From positions 1-13,028 of the forward strand of contig JAPLGK010000155.1 in NCBI GenBank assembly GCA_026390195.1: a stretch of 13,028 nucleotides of DNA. Direction: 5' to 3'. The position numbers and the translations under genes are program-made. Every line of letters begins with the position of its first letter. Position 1 is the first letter of the stretch. The notes under the pieces were generated by a model, which was not told the DNA's origin, made no database searches, and saw nothing but the letters and a program-made list of their open reading frames with translations. Below, piece after piece: positions 1-6,644 of the stretch. The stretch is from Caldisericota bacterium (lineage in GTDB: Bacteria > Caldisericota > Caldisericia > Cryosericales > Cryosericaceae).

Positions 1-69
1 TTCCATCTTGACGGTCTCGCCGAGCTCGACCCGATACTGCCTTCCTGCTGCTTCAATAACAGCGTACAT
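1..69 (-). CDS. rplU: 50S ribosomal protein L21, N-terminal fragment (runs off the left edge)
   Basis: Reading the minus strand from the ATG at 69-67 gives 23 residues beginning MYAVIEAAGRQYRVELGE, which matches the highly conserved start of L21 (MYAVI-x3-G-x-QYxV-x2-G). L21 is a 23S rRNA-binding protein of the large subunit, usually about 100 residues, so about three quarters lies outside the window. A Shine-Dalgarno GGAGG (minus strand, 80-76) lies 6 nt before the ATG and fixes the start. The gene is divergent from pth and has its own strong promoter. From general synteny, rpmA (L27) and perhaps obg should follow to the left, but this cannot be seen here. Confidence 0.93.
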   Translation of the reverse strand, partial: MYAVIEAAGRQYRVELGETVKME

Positions 70-136
70 AGACTACCTCCATGAGGAATTGCTCGGTCGA
101 GGCGGCCTTTCGGCGCTTAGGGAACCCGACCAATGC
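70..136 (-). promoter_or_regulatory. Structured 5' leader of rplU with Shine-Dalgarno
   Basis: This is the predicted untranslated leader between the rplU promoter (transcription start near 136) and the rplU ATG. On the minus strand, GGTCGGG (131-125) can pair with CTCGACC (101-95), seven pairs with one G-U, extendable by two more. They enclose a small GCC-GAAA-GGC hairpin with a GNRA-type tetraloop (114-105). Nearer the gene, CCTC-ATG-GAGG (86-76) can form a 4-bp hairpin that includes the Shine-Dalgarno GGAGG. Autoregulatory leaders of L21 operons are known in Firmicutes. Whether this one belongs to that class or is regulatory at all is inference from pairing done by eye. Confidence 0.45.
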
Positions 137-142
137 GAAGAG

Positions 143-170
143 AGTATACTGTGTTCGAGGCTCCTGTCAA
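143..170 (-). promoter_or_regulatory. Sigma70-type promoter for rplU
   Basis: The minus strand has a perfect -35 TTGACA (170-165), a 16-nt spacer and a near-consensus -10 TATACT (148-143). Transcription would start near 136 and run left into rplU. This is the strongest promoter-like sequence noticed in the window, as expected for a ribosomal-protein operon. The -10 lies in the palindrome AGTATACT (143-150), but no matching -35 was found for rightward firing. Confidence 0.75.
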
Positions 171-181
171 CCGTTCAGAGC

Positions 182-209
182 TTGAAATCGGGCCTCTCCG
201 GAGTAGTAT
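182..209 (+). promoter_or_regulatory. Sigma70-type promoter for pth operon (predicted leaderless start)
   Basis: The plus strand shows -35 TTGAAA (182-187), a 16-nt spacer and -10 TAGTAT (204-209, fitting TANNNT). Only 7 nt (210-216) separate the -10 from the GTG start of pth at 217, so transcription should begin at or next to the start codon. The only Shine-Dalgarno-like string, GGAG at 200-203, would lie upstream of the transcript and is also 13 nt from the GTG. The promoter stands back to back with the rplU promoter, with 11 bp between the two -35 boxes. Confidence 0.55.
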
Positions 210-216
210 ACCATCT

Positions 217-816
217 GTGAAAACGATTATGATCGCAGGGCTGGGCAACCCGGGGCCCGAATACGAGGAGACACGACATAACGTGGGCTTTATGGCCCTC
301 GACGCTATCGCGCATTCCTTCAAGGTTCACAGGTTCAACCACAATCGACTGGCGCACTGGGCTGCCGTCGACCTGGCTCTCTGTCAGGGGCCGGAACCCG
401 TCAGGATCGTGCTGGTGAAGCCTCAGACCTTCATGAACAGTTCAGGCGTCGGTATCGCTCCAATGATGAAGGAACGCAACATTCTTCTCGAGAATCTTAT
501 CGTGATCCATGACGAGATGGACTTGCCGGTCGGGGCGGTCAGAGTGAGCTTCAACGCCACAGCCGCGGGTCACAAGGGTGTCCGGTCGATTGTCGACAAG
601 TGTGGTGGAAAGGGATTTGTGCGGGTCCGCGTCGGCATCGACAAGCCACGCAGCAGGGACTGCGACATCGAGCACATGCTGTCAAGATTCTCCAGGTCCG
701 AGCAGGCAAGCATCATCGACGCCATTGCGAAGTCGCCGACTGTCGTCCGAACCATTGTCTGTGATGGGCTGATGGCTGCGCAGAACATGTTCAACCGCAA
801 GGTGGCCAACAGCTGA
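217..816 (+). CDS. pth: Peptidyl-tRNA hydrolase (Pth)
   Basis: A cytosolic esterase that releases tRNA from peptidyl-tRNA dropped by stalled ribosomes. The 199-residue product has the usual family length. It carries the signature GLGNPGPEYEETRHNVGF near residues 8-25, including Asn11 and the catalytic His21 (equivalents of E. coli Asn10 and His20), then KPQTFMNSSG with Asn74, and VIHDEMDLPVG with Asp99. The position matching E. coli Asn114 in the GHNG motif is Lys120 here (GHKG), which is unusual. The GTG at 217 was chosen because it places the conserved beta strand at the N-terminus as in homologues. The upstream in-frame ATG at 133 would add 28 unconserved residues and overlap the promoter, and ATG 229 would trim the first strand. 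The TGA stop overlaps the mfd ATG (TGATG), suggesting translational coupling. Confidence 0.95.
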   Translation: MKTIMIAGLGNPGPEYEETRHNVGFMALDAIAHSFKVHRFNHNRLAHWAAVDLALCQGPEPVRIVLVKPQTFMNSSGVGIAPMMKERNILLENLIVIHDEMDLPVGAVRVSFNATAAGHKGVRSIVDKCGGKGFVRVRVGIDKPRSRDCDIEHMLSRFSRSEQASIIDAIAKSPTVVRTIVCDGLMAAQNMFNRKVANS

Positions 817-3800
817 TGCAGTCTGGTTCGTTCGACCTGCTGCTGCAGCAGGCACGGGCCAGCGCTCCGGAACTGTTCGTCAGACTCGCGCAGCTGCTGG
901 AACAACCGGGCTCCATCACCGTGTCCAGTCCATCGAGCGGCTATCGGCAGCTGCTGCTGGCGGCGTTGGTCACAGGTTGTCCTCGACCCGTCGTAGTCGT
1001 TTGTCCAAGCGTCGACCGTGCGGAGGAACTGTCTTCGATGGTCCGGGGCATCACCGGGGCGACCTCTGGCGCGCGCCCCTTCGTGGTCCTGCCCGAGCTG
1101 GGCGTCGAGCTCATGGAATACACGCAGTACTCGCGTCCGCTGTCATTCGCTCGAGCTCGAGCCCTCGATCAAATCTATGCTCATGCGGAGACCGTCGTTT
1201 TCACGACGGCCCAGGGGCTCATCGACCCATCCATCCCCGCTCGCGATTTCACAGAACTTGCTTCCACGCTGACTGTCGGGGATCGCATCATCCCACACTC
1301 GCTGGCGCTCAGGCTCTTGGAGATGGGGTACGAAGGGGTTTCATCGGTCACCGAGATGAGCCAGTTCAGCATGCGCGGCAACGTGTTCGATCTGTACTCG
1401 CAGGTCGGAGAGTACCCGGCGCGCATTGTGCTCGAAGGCAATGTCATCAGCCGTATCAAGCTGTTCGACCCCGTGACGCAGCAGTCAGTCGAGCCTGTGT
1501 CGTCCGTCGGAATCTTGCCGCCGTATCCCGTCCTGCTGGATCGGGAGGCCCGTCAGAGTTTCGCCGCTGTGGCTGCGGAACGGTGGAAAAAGGAGCACAA
1601 GGCCGTTGAAGGAAGCGAGGAACAGGAGGCGACGTTTCTCGAAGACCTGGAGTCCTTCATTTCGACGACGAACAGCAAGGGGGTCAACTACTACCTCTAT
1701 CAGTATGCCGATCCGGAGCGCAGGTGCGGAGGTCTCGCCGGCTTGCTCGGACCCCGCGCCATAGCGCTGTTTGCCGACGTCGACCCCGAAGCCGAGCTGA
1801 CGCAGATCTTCGACTCTGCGCGGGAACTCTACGATCGGAGCGTTCAGACTGGCTTCGTGCCATCGTCCAGCGCGCTCGACCAGGTGGAGCAGACTGCCAG
1901 ACGGGCTCTGGGCGGTTTCGCGCGGTCGATTTCCCTCACCACCACCTCAGCCCGGGACGCCCTGACGCCGGCCTCCCGCGAGCTGCCCCCACTGACGCTG
2001 TCGGGTTCCTTCAGCGAGTACCTCGGCCTTCACGCCCCCGGAGAGACGGCAATCGACGTCGTGTCATGGAATCCTGACAAGGCCCGGCATCTGGTGATGG
2101 ATACGGTCGAGGACCCTGGCGTCATGGTAAGGCTTGCCGTGATCAAGGGCTCCCTGTTGGCGGGGTTTGCAGCAGAGGGATTCACGGTTCTGACGGACAG
2201 GGAACTGTTCCCGAGGGCCACGATGAGTCCCAAGAAGACGACCCGCTTCTCTCAGGCTATCTCGCGTCTCGAGGACCTGCACGAAGGCGACTACGTCGTC
2301 CACCGGGACTACGGCATCGGCGTGTTCAGGGGCATGAACGCCATGACGGTCGACGGTGTGACCCGGGACTACATCTCGCTGGAGTACAAGGATCATTCGC
2401 TGCTCCACGTGCCTGTCGAACGCCTGGGATATCTCGAGAAGTATGTTGGGGACCACACGGAGATAACCCTTGACGAACCAGGATCGAGGAAGTGGAAACG
2501 GGTGCGCAAGGAGGCCGCAGAAGATGCGCGGCGCATCGCCCACGAATTGCTCGAGACAGCGGCCAAACGCCATGCGCGCGAGGGCTATATGTTCAAGCCA
2601 AATCCAGAGTTGGAGGTACCGGTCGTCGACGCCTTCGCCTACGAGTTGACGCCCGATCAGTCGAAGGCTATCGCCGACGTCCTCAGCGACATGGGGGCGG
2701 GTAAGCCGATGGATCGTCTGGTGTGCGGGGATGTAGGCTTCGGGAAGACCGAGGTTGCCATACGGGCGGCTGCGCGTGCGGTCGCAAATGGCAAACAGGT
2801 CGCTGTCGTCGCCCCGACGACCATCCTGGCGATGCAGCACTTCCGCAACCTGGAGGAACGCTTTGAGCCCATTGGCTACAAGGTTGCGCTGTTCTCGAGG
2901 ATGGTAGGCTCTAGGGAGCTGACGGCCGACCGCAAGCTCCTGCACGAGGGCGGTGTCGACATCGCCGTCGGCACGCACAAGGTCCTGAACATGGCAGGGG
3001 ACTTCAAGGACATCGGCCTGATGATTGTCGACGAGGAACAGCTCTTCGGCGTCCTGGACAAGGAGAAGATCAAGAAGATGAAAGCTGAGGTCGATGTGCT
3101 GACTCTCAGCGCCACACCCATCCCACGCACGCTGGAATCATCGATCGTAGGTATCCGGGACATCTCCCTCATCAACACGCCCCCGGTCGGCCGGTATCCC
3201 ATTAGAACGTTCCTGATGCCCTTCGACGAGGAGCAACTGACGCGAGCTGTTCGCGCTGAGCTGGGGCGTCACGGGCAAGTATACTTTGTCCACAACCGCA
3301 TCATGGACATCGAGGCCCGGTTCGTGCTGCTCGCCCGATTGTTTCCGGAGGCTCGCATCGCCGTAGCGCATGGGCAGCTGAGGAGTGAAGTTCTGGAACA
3401 GATCATGCTGGACTTCTACGAAGGCAAGTATGACATCCTCCTGTCGACCACCATCATCGAAGCAGGACTCGATCTCCCCAACGTCAACACGATCATCATC
3501 GACGAGGGAGAGCGCTTCGGACTTGCCCAGCTCTATCAGCTGCGTGGCCGGGTAGGTCGTGCGGGGCGTCATGCCTATGCCTATTTCTTCCATTCGCATG
3601 GCGTCCTGCGCGAATCGGTCGCGTTCAAGCGTCTCGAGGCCATTGCCTCGGCTGTGGACTTCGGGGCCGGCCTGCAGGTCGCTCTCAAGGACCTGGAGCT
3701 TCGTGGCGCCGGTGACGTCCTGGGCGTGAAGCAGAGTGGCCGGTTCTCCGACGTCGGGTACCACATGTTCCTCTCAATGGTCGAGGATGAGATCATGAGA

Positions 3801-4253
3801 GTACGGGGCCAGTACTCGGAGCCTGTGGCGAAGCCCGTGATCATTCTTGGGATGTCCGCCTTCATCCCTGAGCCCTATGTGGCCGACTCAGGAGAACGGC
3901 TGGCGCTCTACAACGCTGTCGAACGGGCTGGCGGGCAGGATCTGACAGCACTCGAAGAGCGAACCGTCGACCGCTACGGAGCTCTTCCTCCTGAAGTATT
4001 GGGGATCTTTGCGCTGAAGCGCCTCGAACTGTCGCTGATTCCGCTCGGCGTGTCGTCCGTCAAAGAGTCGGGTCGCGCGCTTGTGCTGGAATTCGCCGGT
4101 GAGGAAGCAGCCACGCGGTTCCTTCGCGCCCATATCGACCAGGTCGCCCACGCCCGAACCGTGCGCGACTCGGTGGTCCTTCCCATGAAGGCCGACCAGA
4201 AGCCGCTCTCACTGCTTTCATGGTTGCTTTCGGGGCCGGAAACGGTACACTAA
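816..4253 (+). CDS. mfd: Transcription-repair coupling factor Mfd
   Basis: A dsDNA translocase that pushes stalled RNA polymerase off DNA lesions and recruits UvrA. The 1145-residue product is full length for the family. Domains in order: UvrB-like module (about 1-330) with no intact Walker A, as expected; linker; RNA-polymerase interaction domain (about 485-545, LHEGDYVVHRDYGIGVFRG onward); translocase domain 1 with Walker A GDVGFGKTE (638-646, Lys644), motif II DEEQLFGV (739-746) and SATPIPRT (765-772); translocase domain 2 with QLRGRVGRAGR (908-918); TRG-type motif with Arg939, Arg963 and Gln973; C-terminal inhibitory domain (about 1000-1145). Motif II has Leu743 where family members usually have Arg (DEEQRFGV). 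The ATG shares one base with the pth stop, and AAGGTGG (799-805) is a plausible ribosome site 10 nt upstream. A TAA stop precedes the next gene by 4 nt. Confidence 0.97.
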   Translation: MQSGSFDLLLQQARASAPELFVRLAQLLEQPGSITVSSPSSGYRQLLLAALVTGCPRPVVVVCPSVDRAEELSSMVRGITGATSGARPFVVLPELGVELMEYTQYSRPLSFARARALDQIYAHAETVVFTTAQGLIDPSIPARDFTELASTLTVGDRIIPHSLALRLLEMGYEGVSSVTEMSQFSMRGNVFDLYSQVGEYPARIVLEGNVISRIKLFDPVTQQSVEPVSSVGILPPYPVLLDREARQSFAAVAAERWKKEHKAVEGSEEQEATFLEDLESFISTTNSKGVNYYLYQYADPERRCGGLAGLLGPRAIALFADVDPEAELTQIFDSARELYDRSVQTGFVPSSSALDQVEQTARRALGGFARSISLTTTSARDALTPASRELPPLTLSGSFSEYLGLHAPGETAIDVVSWNPDKARHLVMDTVEDPGVMVRLAVIKGSLLAGFAAEGFTVLTDRELFPRATMSPKKTTRFSQAISRLEDLHEGDYVVHRDYGIGVFRGMNAMTVDGVTRDYISLEYKDHSLLHVPVERLGYLEKYVGDHTEITLDEPGSRKWKRVRKEAAEDARRIAHELLETAAKRHAREGYMFKPNPELEVPVVDAFAYELTPDQSKAIADVLSDMGAGKPMDRLVCGDVGFGKTEVAIRAAARAVANGKQVAVVAPTTILAMQHFRNLEERFEPIGYKVALFSRMVGSRELTADRKLLHEGGVDIAVGTHKVLNMAGDFKDIGLMIVDEEQLFGVLDKEKIKKMKAEVDVLTLSATPIPRTLESSIVGIRDISLINTPPVGRYPIRTFLMPFDEEQLTRAVRAELGRHGQVYFVHNRIMDIEARFVLLARLFPEARIAVAHGQLRSEVLEQIMLDFYEGKYDILLSTTIIEAGLDLPNVNTIIIDEGERFGLAQLYQLRGRVGRAGRHAYAYFFHSHGVLRESVAFKRLEAIASAVDFGAGLQVALKDLELRGAGDVLGVKQSGRFSDVGYHMFLSMVEDEIMRVRGQYSEPVAKPVIILGMSAFIPEPYVADSGERLALYNAVERAGGQDLTALEERTVDRYGALPPEVLGIFALKRLELSLIPLGVSSVKESGRALVLEFAGEEAATRFLRAHIDQVAHARTVRDSVVLPMKADQKPLSLLSWLLSGPETVH
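4224..4251 (+). promoter_or_regulatory. Possible internal promoter before mazG-like gene
   Basis: TTGCTT (4224-4229), a 16-nt spacer and TACACT (4246-4251, fitting TANNNT) lie in the last codons of mfd. The -10 ends 6 nt before the ATG at 4258, so a transcript would begin at the start codon. The downstream gene lacks a clear Shine-Dalgarno. The geometry copies the pth promoter, but the -35 match is poor (3 of 6), so this is tentative. Confidence 0.3.
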
Positions 4254-4257
4254 AAAG

Positions 4258-5403
4258 ATGGATAAATATGAGATACGCATCATTGCTGAGCAGGACCTTC
4301 ACCTGCAGTCGTTAATCGACAGTGGACGGCACGTTGCCTTGGCGGTGCCGGCCGGAACGGATCCTCTGGTCTATGCGTCGGCCTCCAGCATCCGGTTGCT
4401 GCCAACCTCGGTCCGAACCCTGCTGGATCCGGTAGAGGCAATCGGTTTCCTGACGTGGATACGTTTTGCAGGTCGGCACTATGGCACGGTCATCTGTTTG
4501 TGTCCCGTCGACATGGCGTCCGTTGTTGTGGGGCTTCTCGGCCGACTGCCTGGGCTGTCTCATGCTCCGGCAATCGAGGCCGACGATGTGACTCGGGAGG
4601 CGATACGGCTGGCCGATGCTCTCTGGCCCCTCGTTGGCACCAAGTATACGACTCTTGAGGAGTTCAGGCTGCTCATTGCCGAGTTGCGCCAGAAGTGTCC
4701 GTGGGACCGCCAGCAGACGCATGTGTCGCTTCTGGATACGCTTCTGGAGGAGTCCTACGAGGTGGCTCTCGCCATACAGAGAGACAGCGCGGATAACCTC
4801 GAAGAGGAACTCGGGGACCTGCTGCTGCAGGTGTTCATCCAGTCGGAAATCGCCCGCGAGGAAGATGGATTCGATATCTGCGACGTGGTTCGGACCGTTG
4901 ACGCCAAGCTGACATTCAGGCATCCGCACGTTTTCGGCAGCATTTCGGCGGCATCGAGCGACCAAGTGCTGGAGAACTGGCAGAAGCTCAAGACTCTGGA
5001 GGGTCGGAAGAAGCACTTTGTCGACAGTGCGAAACTACTTTCGTCCATCGAAAACGCGTTGCTATGCCAGGAGACTGCCCGTTTCGACGGGTTCGATTTC
5101 GAATCGGCGGAGCAGGCCTATGAAAAGCTGCTCGAGGAGTCCCGCGAGCTGGGAGAGGAACTGAACGCTCCGTCCAGGGACGAAGATGCGCTGGCCATGG
5201 AGCTGGGGGACGTCCTCTTTTCTGCACTCAACGTCGCACGGCTTTCAGGTGTCAACCCCGTCAAGGCCCTGCGCCACTCATTTGACAAGTTTCGCGACCG
5301 ATACCGTCGCGTTCGTGAGTATGCGACACAGCAGCAGGTCGAGATCTCGACAGCATCCCCAGAGGAACTGGATCGACTATGGCAACTGGCGAAGAACGCA
5401 TAG
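4258..5403 (+). CDS. mazG: MazG-type nucleoside triphosphate pyrophosphohydrolase with N-terminal remnant of a tetrapyrrole-methylase-like domain
   Basis: MazG hydrolyses (d)NTPs to NMP and pyrophosphate, cleaning non-canonical nucleotides. The 381-residue protein has two MazG modules in its last 250 residues. The first has KCPWD-RQQTH (146-155), the metal-binding EESYE (164-168) and EELGD (183-187), then RHPHVFG (221-227). The second has EESRE (293-297) and ELGD (315-318), followed by a KFRDRY segment (344-349). This matches the two-module E. coli MazG of 263 residues. The first 110 or so residues are extra. The stretch VALAVPAGTDPLVYASASS (26-44) and the following VICLCPVDMAS-LGRLPG region (78-98) resemble the middle and end of the methylase half of Bacillus YabN, but the N-terminal glycine-rich methylase motif is absent and the region is far shorter. 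No clear Shine-Dalgarno was seen. The 3' end overlaps the next gene by 25 nt. Confidence 0.88.
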   Translation: MDKYEIRIIAEQDLHLQSLIDSGRHVALAVPAGTDPLVYASASSIRLLPTSVRTLLDPVEAIGFLTWIRFAGRHYGTVICLCPVDMASVVVGLLGRLPGLSHAPAIEADDVTREAIRLADALWPLVGTKYTTLEEFRLLIAELRQKCPWDRQQTHVSLLDTLLEESYEVALAIQRDSADNLEEELGDLLLQVFIQSEIAREEDGFDICDVVRTVDAKLTFRHPHVFGSISAASSDQVLENWQKLKTLEGRKKHFVDSAKLLSSIENALLCQETARFDGFDFESAEQAYEKLLEESRELGEELNAPSRDEDALAMELGDVLFSALNVARLSGVNPVKALRHSFDKFRDRYRRVREYATQQQVEISTASPEELDRLWQLAKNA

Positions 5404-6644
5404 ATGGCAGTCTCCCGACGACGGGGACGCACCGTGACCGTACCGAGCCTGTCACGTTGAGCCCAGAGGATCACGGCGTTAGTCAGCCTGAGCTCGTGGC
5501 CGCGCACCCTCAACCTCTGCCGCCGGCCGCCGATCGTCCCGAGATCACCAACGTCTGGAGTATTGTCTGGAAGCTTGCGGGAGCATTGGGATTCGGAGCA
5601 CTCGGTTTCTTCGCGCTCTCACTCATTTCGCATCAGATGAACATCGTGAACGTGGTGAAGTCCCTCAATCCCGGCTATATTCTGGCCGCGCTCGTCCTCA
5701 TCTTCCTTGAAATCGTTGTTCAAGCGCTTCGGTTGCAGGCAATCGTCGGGTCGGTCGGCCTGCGGATCACGTTCCGCACTGCCATGCGCAACATCCTCGT
5801 GGGCGAGTTCTTTGCCAGGGTGACACCGTTCGAGGCAGGCGGAGGTGAGCCGGCCCAGATGTACATGCTGTTCAAGGAGGACTCAATCAACGTCGCGGAT
5901 TCGGCGATGGTGTTTGCCATCAAGGCGATCCTCGCCGGTATTTCCCAGATGGTCGTTCTCGTTTTTGTGCCGGTCTGGCTATTCTTCTCTGGCCGGAGCC
6001 TGGGGGTCGGCAATCGGTTCCGTCTCGTCCTCTACATCGGCATCGCGGCCTACGTGGCCAACTTCGCTATTCTCGTGTTTTGTCTGATCCGACTCCAGTG
6101 GATCAATGACTACATCGACAGGCTGATTCAGCGTCCAGCGCCGACCCTCAATGCGCGGGCAAGGTTTTTCCAGCGACTAGCACGCCGTGTGGAGAGATTC
6201 GCAAAGGATAGCCTGCGCGCGCGAGAGACGGCCGTCAAGGCCAATCGACCACTGCTTGTCAAGGGTCTGGCCTACTGTTTCGTCTCCTGGGGTCTCGTTG
6301 TGCTGACGCCGATCATCCTGCTGTATGGACTTGGCGTGACGTCGTCGATCACCCAGATTGTTGTGGCGACCCTCATCTACTACCTCGCCGTAGCCTATTT
6401 TCCCACTCCTGGCGCCTCGGTCGGAGCCGAGCTCGGCGCGGTTGCCCTGTTTGCGGCGTTTGTTCCGCATGGCATCCTGGGGGCTTTCATCCTGATCTGG
6501 CGCTTTTTCGATCACTACGTTAAGATGGGCGCCGGGGGCATCACCGCCATCGGCGAATTCGTGCTGGGGCCGGCTCGGCGTCGTAGGCACCGTCGACAGG
6601 CGCTGAAGGACACCAGTGCAAAGGAAGGGATGAACAAGCCATGA
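5379..6644 (+). CDS. YbhN/AglD-family (UPF0104, LPG synthase TM-like) integral membrane protein
   Basis: A 421-residue membrane protein with hydrophobic segments near residues 66-84, 99-118, 175-203, 215-238, 296-317, 323-342 and 347-385. It shows two motifs typical of the flippase-like / lysylphosphatidylglycerol-synthase transmembrane family: RVTPFEAGGGEPAQM (147-161) and PTPGASVGAELGAV (342-355). There is no soluble aminoacyl-transfer domain, so lysyl-lipid synthesis is unlikely. Members of this family are linked to lipid or glycolipid handling in the membrane, but the substrate here is unknown. A hydrophilic, proline-rich N-terminal tail (about 57 residues) precedes the first membrane segment, and the C-terminus is basic (RRRRHRR near 400-406). 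GAGGAA at 5362-5367, 11 nt before the ATG, supports this start. A later start such as TTG 5457 is possible because the tail is not family-conserved. Confidence 0.85.
   Translation: MATGEERIDGSLPTTGTHRDRTEPVTLSPEDHGVSQPELVAAHPQPLPPAADRPEITNVWSIVWKLAGALGFGALGFFALSLISHQMNIVNVVKSLNPGYILAALVLIFLEIVVQALRLQAIVGSVGLRITFRTAMRNILVGEFFARVTPFEAGGGEPAQMYMLFKEDSINVADSAMVFAIKAILAGISQMVVLVFVPVWLFFSGRSLGVGNRFRLVLYIGIAAYVANFAILVFCLIRLQWINDYIDRLIQRPAPTLNARARFFQRLARRVERFAKDSLRARETAVKANRPLLVKGLAYCFVSWGLVVLTPIILLYGLGVTSSITQIVVATLIYYLAVAYFPTPGASVGAELGAVALFAAFVPHGILGAFILIWRFFDHYVKMGAGGITAIGEFVLGPARRRRHRRQALKDTSAKEGMNKP

Noticed and set aside
53..82. Nine-codon minus-strand reading frame (ATG at 82-80) overlapping the rplU start
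   Set aside because: Its ATG has no Shine-Dalgarno, and the frame is short enough to be chance.
143..150. Rightward promoter using the palindromic AGTATACT as its -10
   Set aside because: No acceptable -35 was found at 15-19 nt upstream. The box makes sense only for the leftward rplU promoter.
133..216. Upstream ATG extension of pth
   Set aside because: It would add 28 residues with no family counterpart and would run through the predicted pth promoter. GTG 217 gives the standard N-terminus.
1149..1162. Perfect 14-bp palindrome GCTCGAGCTCGAGC
   Set aside because: It sits inside mfd and encodes an Ala-Arg repeat in a conserved helix, so codon content explains it.
2064..2978. 304-codon open frame on the minus strand
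   Set aside because: It lies wholly antisense to the conserved Mfd translocase core. Long antisense frames are expected at this base composition, and the product shows no recognisable motif.
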